From Saccharothrix deserti (GTDB lineage: Bacteria > Actinomycetota > Actinomycetes > Mycobacteriales > Pseudonocardiaceae): a stretch of 64,000 bases of DNA. The position numbers and the translations under genes are program-made. Every line of letters begins with the position of its first letter. Within the stretch, counting starts at the first letter, position 1. The notes under the pieces are model-generated. The model did not search any database and was not told the origin of the DNA. It saw nothing but the letters and a program-made list of their open reading frames with translations. Shown in pieces: positions 25,898 to 34,698 of the stretch. The DNA lies in assembly GCF_009769385.1 (NCBI RefSeq), contig NZ_ML775960.1, positions 368,842 through 432,841 of the forward strand. Reading direction: 5' to 3'.

Positions 25898-26632
25898 TTA
25901 CCGCCAGCGATCGGTCAGCACACCCAGCGCACCCAAGGCCACGGCTGCGGCGGTCGACGCTCGCAGAACGGTCGGACCCAGTCGCACTACGTGCGCACCG
26001 ACCCCGGTCAACGCCGACAATTCCTCGTCGGTGATGCCGCCTTCCGGTCCGACCACCAGCAGCACATCACCTGAAGAGGGCAGCTGAACCGATCCAATGC
26101 CCACTGACGACGATTCGTGCAATACCAGGGTGACCGCCGACGACTCCGCCAACCGCACGAGGCCGGACGTCGAAACGGGTTCCGCGACCGTCGGCACGCG
26201 CGCCCGACGGGCCTGCTTGGCCGCCTCACGCGCGGTGCTGCGCCAGCGTTCGAGGGCCTTCGCCCCGCGCGGACCGTCCTCCCACTTCGTCACGCAGCGC
26301 GAGGCGCGCCACGGCACGACGCGGTCCACGCCCACCTCGGTGGCCAGCTCCACGGCCAGCTCACCGCGATCACCCTTCACCAGCGCCTGCGCCACGACCA
26401 CGCGCACCGCGGGCTCCGGCACGACCCACCGTTCGACGACCCGCAGCCGAAGGGAGTCCTTCAACGCCTCCTCGACCACGCACCGCACCTGGGCGCCCGT
26501 GCCGTCGGAGAGCACCAGCTCCTCCCCCGCGCGCAACCGGCGCACGGTGGCCGCGTGCCGCCCCTCGGGACCGTCCAGGACCGCCGCGTCGCCCGAGGGC
26601 AACGCGGCGACCAGGAAGACCGGCAGCGTCAC
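25898..26632 (-). CDS. rsmE: 16S rRNA m3U1498 methyltransferase RsmE
   Basis: SPOUT-type RNA methyltransferase, 244 aa. The N-terminal PUA-like domain has [19 protein letters not shown], and the C-terminal knot domain has the SAM-binding signatures [14 protein letters not shown] and [13 protein letters not shown]. It methylates N3 of U1498 in 16S rRNA. Its ATG overlaps the dnaJ stop by four bases, so it is the last gene of the hrcA-dnaJ2-rsmE operon, the same order as Rv2374c-Rv2372c. A strong intrinsic terminator follows about 130 bases downstream. Confidence 0.96.
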   Translation of the reverse strand: MTLPVFLVAALPSGDAAVLDGPEGRHAATVRRLRAGEELVLSDGTGAQVRCVVEEALKDSLRLRVVERWVVPEPAVRVVVAQALVKGDRGELAVELATEVGVDRVVPWRASRCVTKWEDGPRGAKALERWRSTAREAAKQARRARVPTVAEPVSTSGLVRLAESSAVTLVLHESSSVGIGSVQLPSSGDVLLVVGPEGGITDEELSALTGVGAHVVRLGPTVLRASTAAAVALGALGVLTDRWR

Positions 26633-27780
26633 CGGTGGCTGCGGCCGGACCTCAGCCGCGAGAACAGCCCGCCGCCGCCCTTGCCGTTGTGCGCGAGCGT
26701 CGGCTCGTCCTCACCCCGCGACACGGCCAGTTCGCGCAGCAGTTCGGCCTGCCGGGCGTCCAGCTTGGTCGGCGTCACGACTTCGAGGTGCACGTGCAGG
26801 TCGCCGCGGCCGTCGATGCGCCCGCTGGACCGCAGCCTGGGCATACCGCGCCCGGTGAGCACCAGCTCGGTGTTCGGCTGGGTGCCGGGCTCGATCTCCA
26901 GCTCCTCCTCGCCGTCCAGCGTCTGCAACGGCAGCACCGCGCCCAGGGCCGCGGTCGTCATCGGGATGCGCACGGAGCAGTGCAGGTTCGCGCCGTCACG
27001 CTCGAAGACCTCGTGCGGCACCTCCTCGACCTCGACGTACAGGTCGCCGGCCGGTCCGCCGCCGGGGCCGACCTCGCCCTGGCCCGCGAGCCGCACCCGC
27101 ATGCCCTCGGCCACACCGGCCGGGATCTGCACCGAGATGGTGCGCCGCGAGCGCACCCGTCCCTCGCCCGCGCACTGCTGGCACGGGTCCGGGATGACCT
27201 CGCCGAGACCGCGGCACACCGGGCACGGCCGCGCGGTCACGACCTGGCCCAGGAACGAGCGCTGCACCGACTGCACCTCGCCCCGCCCGCCGCACGTGTC
27301 GCAGCGCACCGGGGACGAGCCGTCCGCGCAGCCGCTGCCCACGCACCGGTCGCACAGGATCGCCGTGTCCACGGTCAGCTCGCGCGAAGCGCCCGCCGCG
27401 CACTCCTCCAGCGTCATCGACAGCCGGATCAGCGCGTCCGAACCGGGCTGCACCCGGCTGCGCGGACCACGTCCGCCACCGCCGCCCGCGCCGAAGAACG
27501 CGTCCATGATGTCGCCGAGACCGAATCCCGCGAACGGGTCGCGCATGCCGCCGCCACCGCCGCCGCCCGGCTCCAACGGGTCGCCGCCCAGGTCGACGAC
27601 CTGCCGCTTCTTCGGGTCCGACAGGACCTCGTAGGCGGCGGTCACCTCCTTGAAGCGCGCTTCCTCGTTGGGGTTGATGTCGGGGTGCAGCTGCCGCGCG
27701 AGCTTGCGGTAGGCGCGCTTGATCTCGTCGGGAGTCGCGTTCTTGGAGACCCCGAGCGTGCCGTAGTAGTCCCTCGCCAC
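26629..27780 (-). CDS. dnaJ: chaperone DnaJ (DnaJ2 type)
   Basis: Hsp40 co-chaperone of DnaK, 383 aa. The J-domain with HPD (32-34) is followed by a glycine/phenylalanine-rich linker ([18 protein letters not shown]) and the zinc domain with four CxxCxGxG repeats ([32 protein letters not shown]). The substrate-binding C-terminal domains and a basic tail complete it. It is the second DnaJ of actinobacteria, encoded with the repressor HrcA rather than with dnaK. The start is ATG 27780, 82 bases from the hrcA stop. Confidence 0.97.
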   Translation of the reverse strand: MARDYYGTLGVSKNATPDEIKRAYRKLARQLHPDINPNEEARFKEVTAAYEVLSDPKKRQVVDLGGDPLEPGGGGGGGMRDPFAGFGLGDIMDAFFGAGGGGGRGPRSRVQPGSDALIRLSMTLEECAAGASRELTVDTAILCDRCVGSGCADGSSPVRCDTCGGRGEVQSVQRSFLGQVVTARPCPVCRGLGEVIPDPCQQCAGEGRVRSRRTISVQIPAGVAEGMRVRLAGQGEVGPGGGPAGDLYVEVEEVPHEVFERDGANLHCSVRIPMTTAALGAVLPLQTLDGEEELEIEPGTQPNTELVLTGRGMPRLRSSGRIDGRGDLHVHLEVVTPTKLDARQAELLRELAVSRGEDEPTLAHNGKGGGGLFSRLRSGRSHR

Positions 27781-27862
27781 CGTGTTTCCTCCTGCGAACG
27801 CGCTTCGACACGCGCTCGCTCGCTTGCGAAACGTCCTCCGGGACCGCGGTGTTCCCCCGCCG

Positions 27863-28885
27863 TCACCGTCCGGTCAAGATCTCCCCCACGTAGTTGGCGA
27901 CCGCTCGCACGGCCGCCATCGTGCCGGGGTAGTCCATGCGGGTCGGTCCCACCACGCCCATCCCGCCGAGCAGGTTGTCCCGACTGCCGTAGCCGATGGA
28001 CACGATCGAGGTGCTGCGCATCTCGGCCGCTTCGTTCTCCTCGCCGATGTGCACCAGGATCCTGCCGGGGTCACGGGCGGCGGCGAGCAGCTTGAGCACC
28101 ACGACCTGTTCCTCCAGCGCCTCCAGCACCTGGCGCAGCGAACCGGGGAAGTCTGCCACGTTGCGGGTGAGGTTCGCCGTGCCACCCAGGACCAGGCGCT
28201 CTTCCGGGTGTTCCACCAGCGACTCGATGAGCACGGTGCTGACCCGCAGCACGACGTCGCGCAGGTCGCCCGGCGCCTCGTCGGGCAGCTTCGCGACCTC
28301 GGCGGAGGCGTCGGACAGGCGCTTGCCGACCATGGCCCCGTTGAGCATGGAACGCACCCGGGCGACGTTGTCCTCGGTGATCACGTCGCCGAGGTCGACC
28401 GACCGCTGGTCGACCCGGCCGGTGTCGGTGATCAGCACCAGCATCAGCCGGGCGGGTGTGATCGCGAGCACTTCGATGTGGCGGACGGTGGAGCGGCTGA
28501 GCGTCGGGTACTGGATGACGGCGACCTGGCGGGTCAGCTGGGCCAGCAGCCGGACGCTGCGGCGCAGCACGTCGTCGAGGTCGTAGGCGCCTTCGAGGAA
28601 GCTCTGGATGGCCTTGCGCTCGGGCGAGGACAGCGGCTTGACCTCGCTCAGCCGGTCCACGAACAGGCGGTAGCCCTTGTCCGTCGGCACGCGGCCCGCG
28701 CTGGTGTGCGGCTGGGTGATGTAGCCGTCCTCCTCCAGCGAGGCCATGTCGTTGCGCACGGTGGCGCTCGAAACACCCAGGTTGTGCCGCTCGACCAGGG
28801 CTTTCGACCCGACGGGCTCCTGGTTCGACACGTAGTCGGCGACGATCGCGCGCAGCACTTCGAACCGGCGCTCATCGGCGTTCAC
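27863..28885 (-). CDS. hrcA: heat-inducible transcription repressor HrcA
   Basis: Repressor of class I heat shock genes that binds the CIRCE element and needs GroEL for activity; 340 aa. The N-terminal winged helix has [19 protein letters not shown] and [18 protein letters not shown]. The GAF-like central and C-terminal domains include [20 protein letters not shown]. The start is GTG 28885. No canonical CIRCE (TTAGCACTC-N9-GAGTGCTAA) is visible upstream, so autoregulation through CIRCE is not supported here. First gene of the operon with dnaJ2 and rsmE. Confidence 0.97.
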   Translation of the reverse strand: MNADERRFEVLRAIVADYVSNQEPVGSKALVERHNLGVSSATVRNDMASLEEDGYITQPHTSAGRVPTDKGYRLFVDRLSEVKPLSSPERKAIQSFLEGAYDLDDVLRRSVRLLAQLTRQVAVIQYPTLSRSTVRHIEVLAITPARLMLVLITDTGRVDQRSVDLGDVITEDNVARVRSMLNGAMVGKRLSDASAEVAKLPDEAPGDLRDVVLRVSTVLIESLVEHPEERLVLGGTANLTRNVADFPGSLRQVLEALEEQVVVLKLLAAARDPGRILVHIGEENEAAEMRSTSIVSIGYGSRDNLLGGMGVVGPTRMDYPGTMAAVRAVANYVGEILTGR

Positions 28886-29008
28886 CGCGCGTCACCTCCA
28901 CGAAGACGGACTGCTTCACCTTGAGTTTACGGAGCTTCGGGCGGGTATCGGGAAACTCGGTCGACGGACTTCGGCACACGTGGGTGGCGCAGGTGGATAA
29001 CGTCCGAT

Positions 29009-29743
29009 GTGCTCACCCGCATCCAGTCCGCCCTGCGTGACGCCATCAGGGCCGACGGCGAACGCATCGGCCCCTTCCTGGTCCGCTTCGACGCGCACAG
29101 CGACAACCCGTTCATGAACTACGCCGTGCCCGACGAGGGCGTCGCGCCGACTCCCGCCGAGGTGAACGCCCTGGTCACGGCGTTCCGCCAGCGTTCGCGC
29201 ACGCCGAGGCTGGAGTACCTGCGGCCGTCGCCGCTGGTCGACGCGGTGCTGGAGGCGGCCGGGTTCACGGTCGACCGGCTGCTGCCGATGATGGTGGTCG
29301 ACGAGCTGACCACGCCGCCGCGGCCGGTCGGGCTGACGGTGGAGGCGGTGACGTCGGACGCGGACCTGCTCGCGGTGTCAGTGGTGCAGAACACAGCGTT
29401 CGGCGTCGGCGGGACGGCGGGTGCGGAGGACGTGGCGCGGCAGCGGTCGCTGTTGCGCGACGACGGGGTGATCGTGCTGGCCCGCCTGGACGGCGAACCG
29501 GCGGGTGCGGGCGCGTACACGGCGCCGCGCCGCGGTATGTCGCAGGTGGCGGGTATCGCGGTGCTGCCGTCGTTCCGGCGGCGTGGCGTCGCGTCGGCGG
29601 TGTGCGCCGACCTCACCGCACGGGTCTTCGACTCGGGCTGCACGCCGTTCCTGGAGACCGAGCCGGACGGGAAGGTGACCCGCCTCTACGGGCCGCTGGG
29701 GTACCGGACCATCGGCGAGTCGGCGTCGATCACCCTGAAGTGA
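29009..29743 (+). CDS. GNAT family N-acetyltransferase
   Basis: A 244-aa protein with a C-terminal GNAT domain: MSQVAGIAVLPSFRRRGVAS is motif A with the acetyl-CoA pyrophosphate loop, followed by CTPFLETEPDGKVTRLYGPLGYRTIGES. The N-terminal 100 residues, including NPFMNYAVPDEG, form a degenerate first GNAT-like half seen in many actinobacterial acetyltransferases. The start is GTG 29009, divergent from hrcA with 123 bases between. It converges with hemW across 12 bases. The acceptor substrate is unknown. Confidence 0.88.
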   Translation: MLTRIQSALRDAIRADGERIGPFLVRFDAHSDNPFMNYAVPDEGVAPTPAEVNALVTAFRQRSRTPRLEYLRPSPLVDAVLEAAGFTVDRLLPMMVVDELTTPPRPVGLTVEAVTSDADLLAVSVVQNTAFGVGGTAGAEDVARQRSLLRDDGVIVLARLDGEPAGAGAYTAPRRGMSQVAGIAVLPSFRRRGVASAVCADLTARVFDSGCTPFLETEPDGKVTRLYGPLGYRTIGESASITLK

Positions 29744-29755
29744 TCAGAGGCGAGA

Positions 29756-30970
29756 TCAGGTGAGTCGGCGCACGACGGCGTCGGCGAGCAGCCTGCCCCG
29801 GTCGGTGAGGACGCATCGGCCCTGGTCGAGGGCGGTCTGGTCGAGCAGGCCGTCCGCCGCGGCCGTCTTGGCCTCCGCCTGTGCGCCGGCGTCGAGGACG
29901 TCGAGCGGCAGGCCGGTGGCCAGGCGCAGCTCCAGCAGCACGCGTTCCACCCGGCGGTCGTCCTCGGTCAGGACCTCGCGCCCGGCGGCCGGGGACGCGC
30001 CGGTGGCGAGCAGCTCGGCGTACTTCGCCGGGTGCTTGACGTTCCACCAGCGCACGCCGCCCACGTGGCTGTGCGCGCCGGGACCCGCGCCCCACCAGTC
30101 GGCGCCCTGCCAGTACAGGAGGTTGTGCCGGCACGCGGCCTCCGCCGACGCGGCCCAGTTCGACACCTCGTACCAGCGCAGGCCCTGCGCGGTCATGGCG
30201 GCGTCGATCAGCTCGTACTTGTCCGCCAGCACGTCGTCGTCCGGCATCGGCAGCTCGCCGCGGCGCACCCGGCGGGCCAGCGCCGTGCCCTCCTCCACGA
30301 TCAGCGCGTACGCCGACACGTGGTCCACGCCCGCGCTGTGGACGGCGTCCAGCGACGACTGCAGGTCGGCGATCGTCTCGCCCGGCGTGCCGTAGATGAG
30401 GTCGAGGTTCACGTGCTCGAACCCCGCCGCGCGGGCCTCCTGGGCGGCGGCCACCGGACGGCCCGGCGTGTGCACCCGGTCGAGCACCGCGAGCACGTGC
30501 CGTGCGGCGGACTGCATGCCGAGCGACACGCGCGTGTAACCAGCATCACGAATAGCGGAAAAGAACTCGGGTGACGTCGACTCCGGGTTCGACTCCGTGG
30601 TGACCTCCGCCTCGGGCGCGAGGCCGAACGACGACCGGACCGCGTCCAGGACTTCGCCCAATCCGGTGGCGCCGAGCAGCGACGGTGTGCCACCGCCGAC
30701 GAACACCGTGTCGACCGCCGGAGGGGCGCCCAGCACGGACGCCGCCAGGTCCAACTCCCGCCGCAGACCCTCCAGCCAGGACGCCGGCGAGGCGGAAGTG
30801 CCCAGCTCACCGGCGGTGTAGGTGTTGAAGTCGCAGTAGCCGCACCGGGTCGCGCAGAACGGGACGTGCACGTAGATCCCGAACGGGCGGTCACCCAGAC
30901 CGGCGAGTGCGGGGGCGGGCAGTGAGCCGTCGGAAGGCGCGGGATCACCGATCGGCAGAGCGGAGGGCAT
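29756..30970 (-). CDS. hemW: radical SAM haem chaperone HemW
   Basis: A 404-aa radical SAM protein of the HemN-like HemW subgroup. The 4Fe-4S cluster motif is Cys39, Cys43 and Cys46 in CATRCGYC. VFVGGGTPSLL and the central TTESNPES follow, with a C-terminal HemN-type domain starting near YELIDAAMTAQGLRWYE. HemW binds haem and is a haem chaperone; it is often misannotated as coproporphyrinogen dehydrogenase. ATG 30970 is chosen because GGGGACC lies directly upstream, and an in-frame ATG at 30979 is an alternative. It is divergent from the sulfur operon, with the leader peptide between. Confidence 0.95.
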   Translation of the reverse strand: MPSALPIGDPAPSDGSLPAPALAGLGDRPFGIYVHVPFCATRCGYCDFNTYTAGELGTSASPASWLEGLRRELDLAASVLGAPPAVDTVFVGGGTPSLLGATGLGEVLDAVRSSFGLAPEAEVTTESNPESTSPEFFSAIRDAGYTRVSLGMQSAARHVLAVLDRVHTPGRPVAAAQEARAAGFEHVNLDLIYGTPGETIADLQSSLDAVHSAGVDHVSAYALIVEEGTALARRVRRGELPMPDDDVLADKYELIDAAMTAQGLRWYEVSNWAASAEAACRHNLLYWQGADWWGAGPGAHSHVGGVRWWNVKHPAKYAELLATGASPAAGREVLTEDDRRVERVLLELRLATGLPLDVLDAGAQAEAKTAAADGLLDQTALDQGRCVLTDRGRLLADAVVRRLT

Positions 30971-31064
30971 GGTCCCCATTGTCCCATTTACCAGGCCCAG
31001 GACCGTCGTCCCACGATGCGGATGGCGGTGGACCACGGGATGGACGCGTGGCACGCTGACCGAC

Positions 31065-31151
31065 ATGACATCAACCGGAGTCCGCCTGGTGGTCCGCCGC
31101 CACGTCGACTTCCGTCGTGTCTCCAGCGCGATGTGCCGTCGTTCGGCATAA
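31065..31151 (+). CDS. cysteine-containing leader peptide of the sulfur operon
   Basis: A 28-codon open frame 112 bases ahead of sulfite reductase. It contains RRHVDFRRVSSAMCRRSA, the RxHVDxxR...S..C pattern of the short leader peptides found upstream of actinobacterial sulfur genes. The single cysteine codon (TGC 31134-31136) lies five codons from the end. By analogy with cysteine-responsive attenuation described in mycobacteria, stalling at this codon when charged tRNA-Cys is scarce would change leader mRNA structure and raise downstream translation. A GGTGCGC/GCGCACC long-range pairing (31185-31191 with 31230-31236) exists, but no convincing terminator-antiterminator pair is visible. No strong ribosome-binding site precedes the ATG, so it may be leaderless. 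Confidence 0.75.
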   Translation: MTSTGVRLVVRRHVDFRRVSSAMCRRSA

Positions 31152-31263
31152 CCCGCGCCTGCCTTTTTGTTCCCGTCGGCGCCGGGTGCGCTGACGAGAC
31201 CCCCACCACGGAACCACCGGGACTCGCACGCGCACCAGCGCCCCGAATCCCCGGAGGACGAGG

Positions 31264-32946
31264 ATGGTCCCCCCGACGACGACGCCTCAGCGCACCAAGC
31301 AGCGCCGAGGTGAGGGGCAGTGGGCGCTGGGCTACCGCGAGCCGCTGAACCCGAACGAGCGGAGCAAGAAAGACGACAACCCGCTCAACGTCCGGGCGCG
31401 GATCGAGAACATCTACGCCCACGGTGGCTTCGACTCGATCGACCCGGCCGACCTGCGTGGACGTTTCCGCTGGTACGGGCTCTACACCCAGCGCAAGCCC
31501 GGTATCGACGGCGGTCGCACCGCGACGTTGGAGCCGGAGGAGCTGGACGACGAGTACTTCATGCTGCGCGTCCGCATCGACGGCGGCAGGCTCACCACGC
31601 AGCAGCTCGCGCTGCTCGGCGAGCTGTCCCAGACCTACGCGCGTGACACGGCCGACATCACCGACCGGCAGAACATCCAGTACCACTGGATCCGCATCGA
31701 GGACGTCCCGACCATCTGGCAGAAGCTGGAGGACGCGGGCCTGACCACGATGGAGGCCTGCGGCGACAGCCCGCGCGTGGTGCTCGGCTCGCCGGTCGCG
31801 GGCATCGCCGAGGACGAGCTGATCGACGGCACGCCCGCGATCGACGAGATCCTGCGCCGCTACATCGGCGACCCGCGCTTCTCGAACCTGCCGCGCAAGT
31901 TCAAGACGGCGATCTCGGGCCTGCCGGACGTGGCGCACGAGATCCACGACGTGGCGTTCGTCGGCGTGGACCACCCCGAGCACGGCCCCGGCTTCGACCT
32001 GTGGGTCGGCGGCGGCCTGTCCACCAACCCGATGATCGGCAAGCGGCTGGGCACGTGGGTGCCGCTGGACGAGGTGCCGGACGTGTGGGAGGGCGTGATC
32101 AGCGTCTTCCGCGACTACGGCTACCGCAGGCTCCGGCACCGGGCGCGGATCAAGTTCCTGGTCGCCGACTGGGGTCCCGAGAAGTTCCGCGAGATCCTCG
32201 AAACCGAGTACCTGAAGCGCAAGCTGGTCGACGGCCCCGCTCCGGAGACCCCGGCGATCCCGCGTGACCACGTGGGCGTGCACCGGCAGAAGGACGGCAA
32301 GTACTACATCGGCGCGGCGCCCATCGCGGGCCGGGTGTCCGGTTCCACGCTGGTCGAGGTGGCCAAGGTGGTGGAGCGGGCGGGCTCGACCAAGGTGCGG
32401 TTGACGCCGCAGCAGAAGCTGGTCGTGCTGGACGTGCCGGAGGCCGAGGTCAAGAACCTCCAGGCCGATCTGGCGAAGCTGGGACTGCAGACCGAGCCGT
32501 CGCCGTGGCGGCGCGGTGTGATGGCGTGCACCGGCATCGAGTTCTGCAAGCTCGCCATCGTCGAGACCAAGGCCCGCGCGGTGGAGTTGGTCTCCACGCT
32601 GGAATCGCGGTTGGCCGACATCGTGGCGGGCGTCACCGAGCCGGTGTCCGTGCACATCAACGGCTGCCCGAACTCGTGCGCCCGCATCCAGACCGCGGAC
32701 ATCGGCCTCAAGGGCCAGATCGTGACGGACGCGGACGGCAGGCAGGTCGAGGGCTTCCAGGTGCACCTGGGCGGCGGTCTCGGGCTGGACGCCGGGTTCG
32801 GCCGGAAGCTGCGCGGCCACAAGGTGACGGCCGCCGAGCTGTCGGACTACGTCGAGCGCGTGGTGCGGAACTTCGTGGCCAAGCGCGAGGACGGCGAGCG
32901 GTTCGCGCAGTGGGTCGCCCGTGCCGACGAGGGTGACTTGAAGTGA
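31264..32946 (+). CDS. sir: assimilatory sulfite reductase (ferredoxin), siroheme-dependent
   Basis: Reduces sulfite to sulfide with six electrons from ferredoxin; 560 aa, a full-length single-chain enzyme. Two ferredoxin-like half domains each precede a nitrite/sulfite reductase domain. The siroheme-4Fe-4S ligands are the two cysteine pairs in ACTGIEFCKLAI and NGCPNSCARI. Siroheme-binding basic residues are seen in RITDRQNIQ-like and RLTPQQKLVVLD segments. It corresponds to mycobacterial NirA/SirA (Rv2391). The start is ATG 31264 with GGAGGACGAGG upstream. Its stop overlaps a small zinc-ribbon gene by four bases. Siroheme would be supplied partly by the CbiX chelatase at the end of this operon. 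Confidence 0.95.
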   Translation: MVPPTTTPQRTKQRRGEGQWALGYREPLNPNERSKKDDNPLNVRARIENIYAHGGFDSIDPADLRGRFRWYGLYTQRKPGIDGGRTATLEPEELDDEYFMLRVRIDGGRLTTQQLALLGELSQTYARDTADITDRQNIQYHWIRIEDVPTIWQKLEDAGLTTMEACGDSPRVVLGSPVAGIAEDELIDGTPAIDEILRRYIGDPRFSNLPRKFKTAISGLPDVAHEIHDVAFVGVDHPEHGPGFDLWVGGGLSTNPMIGKRLGTWVPLDEVPDVWEGVISVFRDYGYRRLRHRARIKFLVADWGPEKFREILETEYLKRKLVDGPAPETPAIPRDHVGVHRQKDGKYYIGAAPIAGRVSGSTLVEVAKVVERAGSTKVRLTPQQKLVVLDVPEAEVKNLQADLAKLGLQTEPSPWRRGVMACTGIEFCKLAIVETKARAVELVSTLESRLADIVAGVTEPVSVHINGCPNSCARIQTADIGLKGQIVTDADGRQVEGFQVHLGGGLGLDAGFGRKLRGHKVTAAELSDYVERVVRNFVAKREDGERFAQWVARADEGDLK

Positions 32947-33101
32947 GCGAGAGAGCGACTCCTTTCTACTGCCCCTATTGCGGCGACGAGGACCTCCGTC
33001 CGCAGGAGGAGCCCAGCTATTCGTGGCTGTGCGCCTCCTGCCGCCGCGTGTTCACCGTGAAGTTCGTTGGTCTCAACCTTCCTCAGGAGGTGCAGCGATG
33101 A
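32943..33101 (+). CDS. 52-aa zinc-ribbon protein between sir and cysH
   Basis: A short gene starting at GTG 32943. It encodes MSERATPFYCPYCGDEDLRP at its N-terminus and a second cysteine pair in WLCASCRRVFTVKF, so CPYC and CASC can bind one zinc. The start overlaps the sir stop (GTGA) and its stop overlaps the cysH start (ATGA), and GAGG inside it is the cysH ribosome-binding site. The double overlap and intact zinc ribbon argue strongly that it is real, although it is below the usual length cut-off. Its role is unknown. Position suggests an accessory to sulfite or APS reductase, for example in electron transfer or cofactor handling. Confidence 0.85.
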   Translation: MSERATPFYCPYCGDEDLRPQEEPSYSWLCASCRRVFTVKFVGLNLPQEVQR

Positions 33102-33799
33102 CCGCCCCCACCAGGGTCGAGGAACTGAAGGTGATCGCAGAGGCCGCTTCGGTCGAGCTGGCGCAGGCCAGTGCCGAAGAGGCGCTCGCGTGGACCGCCC
33201 GGACGTTCGGCGAGAGCTGGATCGTCGCGTCGAACATGCAGGACGCCGTCCTGATCGACCTGGCGACCAAGGTCAAGCCGGACGTGGACGTGCTGTTCCT
33301 GGAGACCGGCTACCACTTCGCCGAGACCATCGGCACGCGGGACGCGGTCGACCTGGTCTACCCCGGCGTGCACATCGTCAACGCCGCGGCCGAGCAGTCG
33401 GTGGCCGACCAGGAGGCCCAGTTCGGCCTGCTGAACAAGACCGACCCGACCCGGTGCTGCAACCTGCGCAAGGTCATCCCGTTGCAGCGCACGCTGAAGA
33501 ACTACGACGCGTGGGTCACCGGCGTGCGCCGGGTGGACGCGCCGACCCGCGCGAACACGCCGATCGTGCAGTGGGACGAGCGCAACGGGCTGGTGAAGAT
33601 CAACCCGATCGCGCCGTGGTCCGACGACGAGTTCAACGCCTACATCGCCGAGCACGGGATCCTCGAGAACCCGCTGGTGCAGGCGGGTTATCCCTCCATC
33701 GGCTGCGCGCCGTGCACCGCGAAGCCGCTGCCGGGCTCCGACCCGCGCAGCGGCCGGTGGGCGGGCCAGGCCAAGACCGAATGCGGGTTGCACGGATGA
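33098..33799 (+). CDS. cysH: assimilatory adenylyl-sulfate (APS) reductase, Fe-S type
   Basis: Reduces adenylyl sulfate to sulfite using thioredoxin; 233 aa. The PAPS reductase-like nucleotide fold shows SNMQDAVLIDL and LFLETGYHFAET. The cysteine set Cys120-Cys121, Cys203 and Cys206 (RCCNLRK, GCAPCTA) binds a 4Fe-4S cluster, which marks the APS-using type rather than the PAPS-using one. The catalytic cysteine is Cys229 in the C-terminal ECGLHG. No APS kinase (CysC) is encoded in this operon, which fits direct APS reduction. CAGGAGG precedes the ATG. It overlaps its neighbours by four bases on both sides. Confidence 0.95.
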   Translation: MTAPTRVEELKVIAEAASVELAQASAEEALAWTARTFGESWIVASNMQDAVLIDLATKVKPDVDVLFLETGYHFAETIGTRDAVDLVYPGVHIVNAAAEQSVADQEAQFGLLNKTDPTRCCNLRKVIPLQRTLKNYDAWVTGVRRVDAPTRANTPIVQWDERNGLVKINPIAPWSDDEFNAYIAEHGILENPLVQAGYPSIGCAPCTAKPLPGSDPRSGRWAGQAKTECGLHG

Positions 33800-34698
33800 C
33801 CACGACAGCTCTGGACACGTTGGGCCGCCTGGAATCCGAGGCGATCCACATCTTCCGCGAGGTGGCGGGCGAGTTCGACCGGCCGGTGATCCTGTTCTCC
33901 GGCGGCAAGGACTCGACCCTCCTGCTGCACCTGGCGGTGAAGGCGTTCTGGCCCGCGCCGGTGCCGTTCCCGCTGCTGCACGTGGACACCGGGCACAACT
34001 TCGACGAGGTCATCGAGTTCCGCGACCGGGTGGTGGCCCAGCACGGGCTGCGCCTGGAGGTCGCCAAGGTGCAGGACTACATCGACGACGGCCGGCTGAC
34101 CGAGCGCCCCGACGGCACCCGCAACCCGTTGCAGACCGTGCCGCTGCTGGACGCGATCACGAACTACAAGTTCGACGCCGTGTTCGGCGGCGGTCGCCGG
34201 GACGAGGAGCGGGCCCGCGCCAAGGAGCGGATCTTCAGCCTGCGCAACTCCTTCGGCCAGTGGGAGCCGCGCCGGCAGCGCCCGGAGCTGTGGAACCTCT
34301 ACAACGGCAGGCACCGTCCAGGTGAGCACGTGCGGGTGTTCCCGCTGTCCAACTGGACCGAGCTGGACGTGTGGCACTACATCGCCCGCGAGGGCATCGA
34401 GCTGCCGTCGATCTACTACGCCCACCAGCGCGAGGTGTACCTGCGCGACGGGATGTGGCTGGCCGAAGGCCCGTGGGGCGGTCCGCGCGAGAACGAGGCG
34501 CTGGTCGAGAAGACCGTCCGCTACCGGACCGTCGGCGACGGGTCGTGCACCGGCGCGGTCGAGTCCGACGCGTCCGACATCGAGACCGTCATCGCCGAGG
34601 TGGCGGCCAGCAGGCTCACCGAGCGCGGCGCGACCCGCGCGGACGACCGGCTGTCCGAGGCCGCCATGGAAGACCGCAAGCGGGAGGGCTACTTCTAA
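33796..34698 (+). CDS. cysD: sulfate adenylyltransferase subunit 2
   Basis: Small subunit of ATP sulfurylase, which makes APS from ATP and sulfate; 300 aa. The PP-loop SGGKDS is at 35-40. VDTGHNFDEVIEFRDR, the GGRRDEERARAKER segment and the C-terminal REGYF typical of CysD follow. The ATG overlaps the cysH stop (ATGA), and the TAA is immediately followed by the cysN ATG. It works as a heterodimer with CysN, whose GTP hydrolysis drives the unfavourable adenylation. Confidence 0.97.
   Translation: MTTTALDTLGRLESEAIHIFREVAGEFDRPVILFSGGKDSTLLLHLAVKAFWPAPVPFPLLHVDTGHNFDEVIEFRDRVVAQHGLRLEVAKVQDYIDDGRLTERPDGTRNPLQTVPLLDAITNYKFDAVFGGGRRDEERARAKERIFSLRNSFGQWEPRRQRPELWNLYNGRHRPGEHVRVFPLSNWTELDVWHYIAREGIELPSIYYAHQREVYLRDGMWLAEGPWGGPRENEALVEKTVRYRTVGDGSCTGAVESDASDIETVIAEVAASRLTERGATRADDRLSEAAMEDRKREGYF

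Noticed and set aside
28886-29008. CIRCE element ahead of hrcA
   Set aside because: No TTAGCACTC or its complement is present; the gap only contains GC-rich sequence and the divergent start.
30971-31263. SAM riboswitch or a classical terminator-antiterminator ahead of sir
   Set aside because: The T-run CTTTTTG at 31162-31169 has no adjacent stable stem, and no riboswitch core could be recognised. The leader peptide is better supported.
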